64,000 nucleotides of DNA, taken from the NCBI GenBank assembly GCA_951217055.1, contig OX578279.1, positions 41,131,610-41,195,609 on the forward strand, given 5' to 3'. The position numbers and the translations under genes were made by a program. This stretch comes from Gerris lacustris (lineage: Eukaryota; Arthropoda; Insecta; Hemiptera; Gerridae). The notes below the pieces were generated by a model, which had not been told where the DNA came from, did not search any database, and saw nothing but the letters and a program-made list of their open reading frames with translations. Below, piece after piece: positions 32,367 to 43,616 of this stretch (position 1 is the stretch's first letter; each line of letters starts with the position of its first letter).

Positions 32367-35078
32367 CTATACAACGGTAAATGAGAATGGTGCCAAGTGT
32401 GGATGATGAATAGAATGATAAGGCTGTTGGTGACCATTTGCATTAGAACCATTATTTCCGTTGGCTCCAGAGCCAGCACCGCCATTCCCGTTCATAGGGC
32501 CCAGCTGGCCATTGTTGGCAGGTTGAGGAGATACAGCGGCATTTCCGTGGATGTATGGGTTGTGGTGAGGGTGGTGGGGGACAGCTGTCATTGCTCCTTG
32601 ACCCATATACTGTATATGCTGTGCGTGAGGTTGGTTTGGGTCAGGGGGGTAATTGATAGTAGCAGGAACCAGAGGTACCATACCGCCGCCCTGGGGTGTG
32701 ACCATTCTGACCATCTGTTGGTATGGCTGGTTAGTCAAATGTGGTTGGGGCGAATAAGGCACAGTAAACTGAGCAGGTATCGGGCCTGTCGGTAGTAATG
32801 GCTGTCCTGTGGCAGCGGCAACTTGCATCTGTGATGTCATATCCGGTCTTTGTGGCATCCCCATTTGAACCTTTCTATATCTGCTATGTTGGTTTGGAGG
32901 GGGTTGAGAGTAATGTGGTTGTGCGGTTGTGACAACGTAAGTAGGTACTACCATAGCTGTCGCAGGCATAGACGGAACAGTTGGTACAGACTGAACACCA
33001 TAACTAGGTGTCTGTGGAGTGTGTGGTCTTGACTGAGTAGGAGTTGTGGAAGATCGAGGGGTAAAAGGTTTGGCATTAGGATTATATACAAACTCTTTAG
33101 CATTTGGATTAAGTTTAGATTTTAAATAAGGTGGAACAGTCTTTTCTGATTCTTGAACTGCAGGAGGAGCATTGGGTAAAGGCCGAGTTGAGTTAGACTG
33201 AGCCTCTGTATTGATATTAGCAGAGGGATCAGATGACAGCCTATTGTCTTCTTCGTGGGCCGTATTAATTATTTGAACTTTATTAGATTCTGCAGGAGAT
33301 TCGGCTAGATGGAAATCAGAACTAAATTTCTTTAAATCATTGAAATGTTCTTCTCTACCCCTTGTAGGCTTAGTTCTAAGTTGTTCTCCAGTTAAAGGAT
33401 GTATCAATGGAGGATTATATGCAGGTTTCCTCGGCATGGGAGGGGCTGTAATTTCAGTTGTGGAAGATATAACACCTGAGGAGAGTTTACGCTGAATATG
33501 AGGAGGGGCTACCTCTGTTGGAGAAGATAAAACACCAGATGATAACTTTCTTTGCATATGTGGAGGGGCAACTTCAGTAGGAGAATTTATAACACCAGGA
33601 GAAGGTTTTCTTTGCATATGAGAGGCTGCTATGTCTGTAGGAGGAGGCATTACCCCAGGTGATATCTTTCTTTGAGCGAGAGGGGGCACTCCTTCATTAG
33701 AGGGAGGTAACACACCAGGTGAAGGTTTCCGTTGCACATGAGGCATAGTCACTTCACTAGAGGAAGACAAGACATTTGGAGGCGGTTTCCTTTGCAAGTG
33801 AGGGGGTGCAACTTCTGTTGGGGATGCTAGTACCCCAGGGGATGCTCTTCTCTGTATATGAGGCGGGGCTGAATCAGATGGAGAAGGAATAATCCCTGGT
33901 GATGGCTTGCGTTGTAAGGATGGAACTGGGGCATCTTGTTGGGATGTAATGTAACCTTGCGAATTGCTGTTTGAAGTATTTAATTGGTTTGGTGTTTGCT
34001 TTAAATCAGCACCAGATGAAGGATTAACTACATAACTATTTCCACTTATTCGGCCATTGTCTGAACTTGTATAACCCCTTCCAACAGGGGGTCTGTGGTT
34101 GGGAACAGTTCTTTGAGGTTTAGGTTCAGGCATACCATTCATACGATCCCTCATACTACTGTGGGAACCATTACTACTAGGTGCTGGAACAGAAGGATGA
34201 AAGTACGATGACAAACTTGTAGAAGGTTTGTGTTCTGGAATTTTTACATGAATATTTCTAACAGCCTTAGATGGTGCAGGTGGTTGGGGTTGAGGTTTTC
34301 TTTTGGGAGGACAAACATATTTATTGGTAGTTTCTGTACTGACAGAGTCATCAGTGGAACGCACCACTGCAGCAAATTTTTCCTCTTCGTCTCCATTTTC
34401 AACGTCTACTCTAGCTTTATAAACTGGATTATTTTCGATTTCATTTGCGATTTTTGCTGCTTTTGCTTCAGCGTCTTTATAGTCTTTAGAATTTTTATTC
34501 TGTAATTGTGTAGTATACCCAGATAAGGCATAATCGAAAGTAGATGTGACTCCATACATCTGTTCATTTTTCTTAAACATGTCATTGACATCCCAACCAT
34601 TCATTGAACCATTTGATTCTAATTCACACTCATCAGCATTTCCTCCAGTACAATCCCAAGGTTCTAATTCTTTTTCAGATATTTGTCCATTAAACTTACT
34701 GATAGCGGTGTCAGTTTGGAATGTGTCTCTTGTAGCATAGTCTGTTTCGGAATCCAAAACTTCAATAAATATCACATCATGAGGTTTAAATATTATTTTT
34801 TCAATAACTGTATTAACTGTAACTGAAGTCGGACACGCTGAATCGATTTTATGGGCTAATTCCAATACAACCTCAAAAAGGCTGGAAAACGTTTTTAAGA
34901 TACCCTCATACACTGTACCCGTGTGAGTGTATACCTTGACAACGTTTCCAATCTGACTAGTTATAGCGTGCATGAAACTAGCATTATGATAAATTCCATC
35001 GACGCTGGGAACTCTCTCGATTCCACGTCCGCGGGGGGATCTTCCCAGGCTGGATCGATTTTTCCTTTTTCCGTTCAT
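32367..35078 (-). CDS. ATXN2: Ataxin-2, single open reading frame
   Basis: Encodes 903 residues of Ataxin-2, a cytoplasmic RNA-binding regulator that works with poly(A)-binding protein in translation, stress granules and circadian control. Domains in order: a basic N-terminus; an Lsm fold at about 34-105 (MHAITSQIGNVVKVYTHTG, then YEGILKTFSSLFEVVLELAH); an LsmAD region at about 155-235 (WDVNDMFKKNEQMYGVTSTF, DYALSGYTTQL); a proline-rich segment; an array of about eight 20-residue repeats at about 388-548 (QRKPSPGV type); a PAM2 motif at about 653-672 (SKLNPNAKEFVYNPNAKPF) that binds the MLLE domain of poly(A)-binding protein; and a Pro/Gln/Gly/His-rich tail with a GGAGSGANGNNGSNANG stretch. 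There is no polyglutamine tract. The start ATG precedes the basic stretch and no in-frame upstream ATG is evident. No intron interrupts 2.7 kb, which is unusual, but the frame is intact, so it is probably a working gene. Confidence 0.95.
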   Translation of the reverse strand: MNGKRKNRSSLGRSPRGRGIERVPSVDGIYHNASFMHAITSQIGNVVKVYTHTGTVYEGILKTFSSLFEVVLELAHKIDSACPTSVTVNTVIEKIIFKPHDVIFIEVLDSETDYATRDTFQTDTAISKFNGQISEKELEPWDCTGGNADECELESNGSMNGWDVNDMFKKNEQMYGVTSTFDYALSGYTTQLQNKNSKDYKDAEAKAAKIANEIENNPVYKARVDVENGDEEEKFAAVVRSTDDSVSTETTNKYVCPPKRKPQPQPPAPSKAVRNIHVKIPEHKPSTSLSSYFHPSVPAPSSNGSHSSMRDRMNGMPEPKPQRTVPNHRPPVGRGYTSSDNGRISGNSYVVNPSSGADLKQTPNQLNTSNSNSQGYITSQQDAPVPSLQRKPSPGIIPSPSDSAPPHIQRRASPGVLASPTEVAPPHLQRKPPPNVLSSSSEVTMPHVQRKPSPGVLPPSNEGVPPLAQRKISPGVMPPPTDIAASHMQRKPSPGVINSPTEVAPPHMQRKLSSGVLSSPTEVAPPHIQRKLSSGVISSTTEITAPPMPRKPAYNPPLIHPLTGEQLRTKPTRGREEHFNDLKKFSSDFHLAESPAESNKVQIINTAHEEDNRLSSDPSANINTEAQSNSTRPLPNAPPAVQESEKTVPPYLKSKLNPNAKEFVYNPNAKPFTPRSSTTPTQSRPHTPQTPSYGVQSVPTVPSMPATAMVVPTYVVTTAQPHYSQPPPNQHSRYRKVQMGMPQRPDMTSQMQVAAATGQPLLPTGPIPAQFTVPYSPQPHLTNQPYQQMVRMVTPQGGGMVPLVPATINYPPDPNQPHAQHIQYMGQGAMTAVPHHPHHNPYIHGNAAVSPQPANNGQLGPMNGNGGAGSGANGNNGSNANGHQQPYHSIHHPHLAPFSFTVV
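33432..33916 (-). repeat. 60-bp coding tandem array in Ataxin-2
   Basis: About eight diverged copies of a 60-bp unit encode units such as LQRKPSPGIIPSPSDSAPPH, IQRRASPGVLASPTEVAPPH and MQRKPSPGVINSPTEVAPPH. QRK, S/P-P-G-V and APPH/MPH positions are conserved, while the middle varies. All units keep the frame. Adjacent copies at the distal end (residues with KLSSGVLSSPTEVAPPH) are the most alike, as expected from recent local duplication. Confidence 0.9.
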
Positions 35079-36333
35079 TCTTCCGTCTTCGCTTCTACCG
35101 GAGTAGGCGACCTCTTGTTTTCTAGTAGCGACCGGAATTTTGGAAACTTATTGCGAACAAAATAAAAATAAATAAATAAATAGGTAATAAATACCTTCTA
35201 ATGAGTCACTAACAAAAACACAGTCTGTGAACTCTGGGAACCAGAATACACCTTTTTACTGCAATTTCTATCCTAGATTCTTCTTTTCTCTCTTCGAAAC
35301 ATCAAAACGATACAATAAAGTTAAAATTCTGTAAAAAAATTAAGGACAGTAAACATCGAATTTTCTTAAAATTTCAAAATTATTTAATTTGAAGTGCTAC
35401 CACTGCAAGATCGTAAAAGAATCTAAAAATCAGGAAGTGTGATGTAAACTCTCAAATAAACTATTTAAAGACCTACAATGCAAAACACTAGTTTATTTTT
35501 TTTACTAAGCTGTGAAACAACATCTTCAACATTATTGTCAGAGCTAACTAATTAATATAACATTCTTCAAAATTTATAGCCCATATATGTATTATTTTCT
35601 TTTAAAAAAGAGGGCGCAGAAGATAATAAGTTTTTATAGGGTGGCAGAAGACCTGCCTATTCTCAATCACGCAGCTGGGGCGCTGGGGTTGCTTGACACC
35701 CAGCTTGACCTACTTCAACCGAGTACGCGTCTGCGTTTTGCACCAGAGTTAAAATCTAGCTGGATAAAGTAGAATTAAGATATGAATTATTGTATATCAA
35801 CAATTCTAACAAATACTATTTATTTCAAATTATATTTATACAAATAAATTTTAAACGATGCTCTTATATTATATAACCAACGATTTTGGTTCTAAATAAA
35901 AATATGTTTATGAGTTTGTAAGAGCGGACAGGATCGCTGAGAAAGTACAAATCCGAGGTTCCTCTTTTCCGGGGAGGGGGGGGGGGGGACAGATCATAAG
36001 GGCCAACCACAATTTATTTGGACCTTCATTTTATTATACAGAAATTCTATCTCTTACTATTATTATAATTTGGGATAAATTATCTTTAAAAATCTTATTA
36101 AATAAATATTATTAGGTCATCATAACATGTGACATGATGAACAACATGTGACATGAGATATGAACAAGGATTTTTGATGTGGTGCAATGTGCAATGAATA
36201 ATTTTATTTTTGCTATCGTATATTTACAATAACTGAGAAAATAAATACAATAATAAAGAAAATAAATAAGTTAATTATAATTTTTTAATAACAATACATT
36301 TTTATGATCTATCTTATGTGTACCCTTTTATAC
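35079..36333. other. Ataxin-2 upstream region and spacer
   Basis: The first few hundred bases upstream of 35078 are the 5' UTR and promoter of Ataxin-2; a relatively GC-rich block (35080-35150) borders the start codon. At 35640-35765 a short GC-richer block contains a plus-strand frame (61 residues) with no recognised homology. A G-run of 13 lies near 35976-35988. No other gene is supported. Confidence 0.4.
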
Positions 36334-36529
36334 GTATTGATTTTGTAGGTGGATCCTTATTCGGGTCTCGGGTAAAAATGAATTTACAATGGTTTCACTC
36401 TAGGCAACGTTTCAAAATAAAGTTTGTTTATAGGCTTGAGAATGACCGGCAAGGTCGAAACGTTGCCTAGAGTAAAACCATTGTAAATTAATTTTTACCC
36501 GAATAAGGATTCACCTACAAAATCAATAC
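36334..36529. repeat. About 80-bp-arm inverted repeat with a CGAAACGTTGCC core
   Basis: The arms share, in inverted order, GTATTGATTTTGTAGGTG, CCTTATTCGGGT, AAAAATGAATTTACAATGG and CTCTAGGCAACGTTTC. The loop-proximal right side reads GAATGACCGGCAAGGTCGAA then ACGTTGCC, a small stem closed by GACC/GGTC next to CGAAAC. The pattern resembles the TGA..ATG-stem-CGAAAC motif seen near ribozyme-bearing Penelope-like terminal repeats; that link is inference. Confidence 0.8.
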
Positions 36530-37804
36530 ATTTTTATTTTTTTAAATCAGAAGTCGAGCCCTTCCTAACTAACATATTTTATTAACTTAATTTTTTCATA
36601 GATCATTTGTGTAGATAACTCAAACGTGCACTAATATAATGGCCAAAAAGTTTGGTTACAGGAAACTTTGATTTATTACCAAATAATTTACTTACAAATT
36701 GAAATATGTACTGTGTTTGTCACTTATTTGAAGGAATATTACTTATTATTAAAAAGAGAGTTCTATAATTTGCATTTCTATAGAATGTTTCACTCAGTGG
36801 CAATTTTTATATACTCAAGCATTTTTAATTTAGGTTGAGAAAATGTGGTCTGGCTTAAGCCCCCCCCCTCCTCTCAGATTACTCAAATTAGTGAGAGCTA
36901 TAAAATGAATAATATTATAAAAATGAATAACTTCATATTACGGAGATCATTTAATAATGACATAAATTTATAGTTACTCGCATAAGAGGAATGATAATAT
37001 TATGTAATACACATCAACACAATGACAACCTTAAACCAATTGAATCAAAATAAAAACTATTAGAGTTTGAACTATGTTCTATGTTCAAACACATCTCATC
37101 AGGTACTTTGTTTTTATTATTTCTTCTTTTACTAGTCCAATTGTTAAGGCTGTAAGCTATTATATTTTGAAACAAATTATGTTTTAACGAACAACCAATT
37201 TTTAACTTGCTAGGGGTTTAAACACAAGTTACATAAAAAATAATCTTAAAACGTAATTTTAATGCTTACTTATGAAATCTTTGCATGTTTAAAAATTATA
37301 TTAATTTTATATTAAAGTTTTTTTGAAATTATTTTAGATTATTTGTGTAAATAAGGAAAAGAATCACAGAAGTAATGTATGAAATCTTATATTCCATTGA
37401 GAAACACTTAAACATCTCAAGTACATGTATGCTAATTGGGGCACCTCTCAATTTAATCGCTGTATACCGTTATTTCTTAGCCTAATCTTACATAAAGAAG
37501 CCAGTAACAAACACACTCATTTATAACATATGTTTATGAATATAACGGGTGGCCCAGGAAAACAGACGTTTTTTAATTATTTTTATTTTATAGGTATTTT
37601 TCAAGAAAAAGAAATTAGTTGCATATTTTATCAGAATATTTCATGTCATTTTATTTTATTTTCTATTATTATAATGTATTTTTTATCTCTTCTCTACACA
37701 TTGTCGAGGGTACGGGTACACACTAAAGCGGACATTTTTGGTAAAAATGTAAAAAAAATTCCATGTAATTTGCTGATAAAAAATGCAAAAAGAAATTGGT
37801 AAAA
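36530..37804. other. AT-rich spacer, no gene seen
   Basis: No exon, RNA gene or recognisable element end. Open frames here (for example near 37530) are AT-rich, low-complexity and have no start context or domain. Confidence 0.45.
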
Positions 37805-38112
37805 TCAAAAAAGAAACCCTTATAGTTTGTTCCTGGTGTCTATCTGTCGTCACACGGCTCTAATAACTTTTGCATCAAATGAGGTAAAAACATGAAAATT
37901 TGCGATATTAAAGATCTTTTTGACACGCACACAGGAAAAAAAACATGTGAAATCAAAATTATCAGCCGTTCAAATCCAAAATGTAATAGTAATTTGATCT
38001 AATTAACCGGGAATCCAAATATTTTTGATTAATTCATATAATCTGTTTGGAACTAAATAGTCCATTTATGTACCAAACAATCTAGTTTCTGAGAAAATAG
38101 CGTAAAACTGTA
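37805..38112 (+). repeat. Dispersed repeat copy A (also at 54755-54935)
   Basis: Shared with 54755-54935: GAAACC, TTTGTTCCTG, TGTC, CTGTC, then AATAACTTTTG, AACATGA, TATTAAAGATC, TTTTGACGCGC (here TTTTGACACGC), ACAGGAAAAA, and TCAAAATTATCAGC. Both copies point the same way. It continues into a block (37987-38112) that is repeated about 700 bp downstream. Non-coding. Confidence 0.75.
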
Positions 38113-38397
38113 GAATTTGAGCTACAGTTTTTCAACTCTCCTGTAAAATTTTGAAATGTGCTCTTGTCCTTCTTTGATACTAAGCTCCTCAATTTATTGG
38201 AAGTGTAATTTAAAATAAAAAAAAAATCGATCCTAGACAACTCAGACAAACTTTCTCATATACGAGTTCATAATTACTTAAGCCCAGTGTTTTCCATTTA
38301 TTAGTTTTCTTAGGTACATTTAATTATTATTATTAATTATTAATTCCATTTAATTATTATTAGTAACATTTTGTCAAAATTTGTCATAAAAATATCT

Positions 38398-38430
38398 TCT
38401 CCTCGGCGGGGAATCGAACCCTCGGTCCAC
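38398..38430 (-). repeat. tRNA B-box-like remnant
   Basis: The minus strand reads ACCGAGGGTTCGATTCCCCG, an excellent B box (GGTTCGATTCC) with a T-arm stem, but no A box or acceptor stem precedes it. It is probably the remaining part of a tRNA-derived SINE or a tRNA fragment lying between the two copies of the 700-bp-spaced direct repeat. Confidence 0.5.
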
Positions 38431-38685
38431 CTTTAAAGCTATTTTCTCAGGAACTATATTTTTCCCGGGATAACGGCTTATATCGTTAGATTCGTATTTA
38501 AATGGACTACATTTTAGATTTTTTAATCAAAATGCCGGAACCGTTTTTGAGAATTTTTTTTTACGTTTTTTCAGAGATTTTGCGCTAAAATTCATTTCTA
38601 GATTTCGTCTCGGGGTATGATTTTTCTGAACATGTATCCCAAATTTCGTCATATAATATGATAAATGAAAAAAAAACAAGATTAG

Positions 38686-38800
38686 TAATTTGGTCAAATT
38701 AACAGGGAATCCAAATATTTTTGATTAATCCATATAATCTGTATGGAACTAAATAGTCCATTTATGTACAATCTAGTTTCTGAGAAAATAGCGTATAAAT
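38686..38800 (+). repeat. Direct repeat copy of 37987-38112
   Basis: Shares TAACAGGGAATCCAAATATT (CGGG in the first copy), ATATAATCTGT.TGGAACTAAA, TAGTCCATTTATGTAC and TCTAGTTTCTGAGAAAATAG with the first copy, about 700 bp away in the same orientation. About 10% divergence. The two may bracket one insertion of about 0.6 kb. Confidence 0.8.
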
Positions 38801-41800
38801 GCATATAAACAAGAATGGGATCAAAAGAATTAAATATCTGTAAGAGAAAGTTAGTCTAAGTTGTACTAGACTGAATTCGTATATATTCACATTTTCCAAT
38901 ATAAATAAGCTATTGTTTACTTTTTGCAGATGTATATTTTAGTATGAGATTTATTTACTGTCTATGTTTGAATATCTAACAAATTTTGTCAAGATAATAT
39001 GATAAATAAAAAAATGATTTTCTTTTATTATTTTAAAGATTATGAAATTTTTACTGATTTATAAATAATTAAATAATTTACTTATTATGTACAAAATATC
39101 CTTTCATTTAAGGACTTCATCTTTTTGTCTATTGATTTAGACCAGCGGATATACGGAAAAGAAATGAATAAATTCAGTAGGCTTAATTGCTTTAACGAGG
39201 TCAATTACTTATTTTAGCATTTTTCCTCTTAATCTTATGTGATAGACGCTCATAATAACTTTTTTTATAAAATAAATAATTAAAAAAAAAATAGATTGGA
39301 CAGTCTCGACATTGTCTCGACTTATATTCTAATAACGTCTATTGTCGGTAGCACTAAATAATAAGGGAGAGTAAGGGTATTATTAGTGAACAAATATTTT
39401 TAAAAAGGAAGGATTTGGGCGTCAGTCAGACGTTGAAAAGTTGTTATGCTCAACTAATACAAATTCTTTTAATTTAAATGCGATTTTTTAAGAGTATTTT
39501 CTCAAAAAAAAAACTGGTCCTTCCATGTTTTAAGAAATTATCATAATTCGGTATGCGACTGATAGGCGCCAATACGGAACTTGGTTGCGAAGGTTACTGG
39601 ACGGCACCATATCTCCCATTAAATCGTTGCCATTTTGATCCTTTACACTGATGTCAGAGGAAAATATTTTCATTCCTGGATTATGCATATTTTAACCTTA
39701 TCTTGAAATAAGTAAACACAAATATTCTATTTTTAGATAATCTCATTAAAAAAACTATAAACGATGTAATATATACAATATACAAATAAACATGTGGGTT
39801 TGTTAATAAAGTTAAAATTATTTGCGAATTCTTACGTATGTATAAAATATATACTTCGAGAAATTGAAGATTTTAAGGTTTCAATAAATAAAAATGTTAA
39901 TAACCGCTTTAAATACTATTAAGAGAAATAAAAGAGGAGTTTATTATTAAATATATAATATTATAATGCTTGAATAAATCGATTCTGTATTATATATTTT
40001 GTGTTCATATAATCACATTATTTCATTGTGCATAAATTAAAGTTTTTAATTGTTAAATTAACAATGATATAATTATTGACTAGACAATTAAAAATGTGGG
40101 GAAAAATATTTTAACAAAGCAATTTTGATGTTAATTTTATATTTTAGATAATTTTAAGTGTTTTTTTTTTAAGAATTCATGATTACAACATAACTCTTAA
40201 TGATTACAAAATCAGGAAATTTGGTACTTGAGTTCCTTCTACTAATTTACCACTGATAAAATGTCCAAAATTTAAGTAAAAAACCGATATTTTTAAACAT
40301 AATTTTTTAATGTTAAATTCATTTAGATCGTTACAACAAAATATAAAGAGAGTAAAAACTAAAAAAAAGCCAAACATGGTTGTTAAAATGCTATAAAAGT
40401 TATTCGCGAAACTAATACTAATAAATAATTTAAAAAGTTGTTTTGTATCGTAAAATCAACCAAATAATGATTTTCTTTTTTTTAATTAAAACCTAAATAA
40501 ATGTTGTGTTATAAAATTAGAAACATGTCACAATTTTATAAATAAAGGTAATAAAAATGATTAATGAGACCATCCAAAATAATAATATCAACTGCTATTT
40601 AGTGACTAATAAATAAATGCTATGTGAATAATAAACAAATGTATGTAGTGACTCAATTAATTTTCGTGCACCTCATTTTATGGAACTAAGACTGAAATAA
40701 AACAGGACATATGGTTATTCGTTTATTTATTTATGACATGACATAATCAAAAGTTATAAATATCTCTAGAGGTATACCCCAAACAAGGTCACTTGCATCA
40801 CGATTCAGTGAAGAGGACTTCAATGAAGTCCTAATTAATATATATTATAAATATAAAAAACATTAAAAGCTCCAAAAATGAGGAAGGACCGGCCGAACTA
40901 TCACTTAGAAAGGATTAGTGTCAATTAAACAATAGAATATTGCTTTTGGAATTGGTTCCCTGTTTTGTTGCTTACTAGTGTCTAAAGAATGTCTTTAATT
41001 TCTTATTTAATTGTGAGAAATAATTTGCACATTTTTATTTTTTTTATCTTTTAGTTCCTTATATTTTTCTTTTGTAATATTAATATGTATATATTTATTT
41101 TTGTAGTAATATATTTTTTCTGTCCTTGTATGATTGTTTGCCTTGCTTTGGTTTTTTTCATATAATATTCAAGTAATGAATTGTTCAGGTAACCTTTGTG
41201 ACACCGAGGTAAACACGCTTTTTATGTATTATTATTATTTTTTGGTATGTACTCCACAGCACTACATTTATTTTCGTTTCAAAAATTTGGGAATAAAGTA
41301 AATGCATTACTATAGTATAAATAAAACAAAAGCCAAAATAGAAACTAGTAATAAATACGCTAAAATGTGCTTTTTTAGCGCAAACATAGTAAATTATATA
41401 TATATATATACACTTCTTAGTAACCTTTCCTTACCAATCATAAACCTATTTATTAGTCCTGGAGATTGAGTGCAAAAAAGTGTCTGACTAACATCAAACT
41501 AGAATTTTGTGTATAAGTAAATATTTTAGTACCTTTTAAGAATATGTGGTCGGTTAAGTTTGTCTGCGGTCTGCGAGACATAGCTTGGCAATAGACATTT
41601 GAAAAAAACAAACAGGTGGAGGGCGGTCATGTCCCGTGCCCCGCCCTTTTTGGTGGACAATGTTATTTTCATGATCCTGAGTACTAAATTAGTTAGTAGA
41701 CCAAAAATCAAGTTAATGGTAGTTTGTCACTTAATAGGTAACCTCTTTGATTTATACCTCTTTGAGTAATATTTTACTAACTAAACTAACCTTCCTCTCC

Positions 41801-43616
41801 AAGGAAGAAAAAACATTAACTGTTGTTCATGTAAGCAAACGTTAATTCATATAAAAATAGAAGAGCAGAACGATTGAGGAATTAAATTTATAACTTTTTT
41901 CACAAAGGGAGATTTATTATTGAAAAGTCAATATACATATCATACACTTATACATATTTAATACGTTTGATTTATAGATAATTTGAATAAAATATATCCC
42001 TGTATTTTGTAGAATTCAAAATTCATTTTAATTTGAATCCAAACTCTTCCTGATTTTTTCTTTAAAGTTTATTTTTTTATTCTATAAGATGTCTGATAAG
42101 ATTTGTGAATAAAGTTACCACATTTAATGTATATCCTGCTTAGACTGCCCGGATCCCATGATGAAATTTTGTTTAAGTTTCTTTTTCCGGTTCCTGTTTG
42201 AGTAGCACAGATTTTGCCTTGTGTTCTTTTCTCTCTACTAAGAATTTTAGCGATCACCCGATTAAGTCGATACGTCAAATAATTGAAAGAAACTAAAGTT
42301 CAAAAACTTTAAAAATAGCTGTTATATAATGAATTTCTAGTAGAATGATATAAAATGTATAGCTTTCTTGCGACCAGTGAACTGATTATATATTACATAT
42401 TTCTCTTTAATAATTTATATATCTCTGTAAAGAATCTAAAAGTGCATAACGCCAGAATAAAAATAAACCTATTTTTACAGTATAAGATTATTGTACTTAT
42501 TATTATTTTTTTTTTTAAATGTGTGATAGGTAATAACTTTCTTTCTTTAATATATTTTATTCAACATGTCAAGGAATGGAACAGCTTGAGCTGACATGAA
42601 AATGGTCAGCTAGAGTAGTTTAAGAGTATATAAAAGTCATACATTTTTCTTCTGTTCTCATGTTTTAAGGAGTTACGGAGGATACAAGGCAGATTAAGTT
42701 TAAAGTTTAAAGGTATACTTAAAAAACTATAACCTTCTTCTAGGAATTAGGACATTCTTTTCCAGTTATGTAGTATTTTGGAGGTAAAAGCCTATAGCAA
42801 ATTCATAACGCCATTTAAAGTAAGAAACAAACGCAATTATTAATGCTTCGAAAAATGTTTATTACAGATAACTAGAACTGAAGTTTGGTAAAGTATGTAT
42901 TAGCAAACGGCGGCTGTCAGAGATTATTCAAGAAAGGTAATTTTAATTTTTTACATAAAAAGTTTTGTATACAAGTAACACTATACAAAGCGTAACTGTA
43001 ATTTAATATTCAGTAATAAATATATGGATAGTAGCATGGAAGTAATGTCTTTAAGGTACTTTTATACCTACGTTGTATTATTAATAATACAATATGCCGT
43101 TATAGCAATAGAGATTTTGTCCACATATACCTAAAGTGATAACTAAATAACTGCAATGGCCTCATATACCAAGTGTTAAACAATATTACTGTCTTTTTAT
43201 AAAAAAAAATACAAATATCTCTGTGGACCACTGGACCAATGACCATGCAATTTTGTAGGTTCTTCTTAGCCATTTGGCCCCAGCGAGCCACCAAGCACAC
43301 TCAGGTGCTCACTTGGTGATCCACCATCTTAATACAAGATGGTGGCCATTGATATGCAACATTTGTTATGAAAATTATCTCCGGGACCTCAATTGCTCAA
43401 GAACCATGAAATTTGGAATTTAGCTTCCTAGTATGACATAAACAAGTTCAGTGAAAATGTTTTCTTATCAGCCTTTTTTGATTCAAGATATTTGAAACCA
43501 ATTTCTTTCATAAAGTATCACTACTTCTTTGAAACGCTGAAATAAAATAATTGTATTTAGTATGATAATTTCTAAAATAATATTGGCAGTAAAGAGGTTT
43601 TCTAAAATTCAGTCTC
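38801..43616. other. AT-rich spacer, no gene seen
   Basis: About 4.8 kb of AT-rich sequence with microsatellite-like TA runs (for example near 41396-41412). A few less AT-rich patches (39540-39650, 41540-41650, 43230-43340) carry no supported frame. The last includes CACCATCTT...AAGATGGTG short palindromic wording common in dispersed repeats. Confidence 0.5.

Noticed and set aside
34230..35165. Several plus-strand frames opposite Ataxin-2
   Set aside because: They are antisense shadows of the Ataxin-2 coding sequence with no independent signal.
35587..35772. 61-residue plus-strand frame in a GC-richer patch upstream of Ataxin-2
   Set aside because: No start context, splice sites or recognisable domain; it may be an old repeat.
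38398..38430. tRNA gene from the good B box
   Set aside because: No A box, anticodon arm or acceptor stem lies upstream on the minus strand.
41526..41711. 61-residue minus-strand frame near a GC-richer patch
   Set aside because: No domain, no splice evidence; likely chance or repeat-derived.
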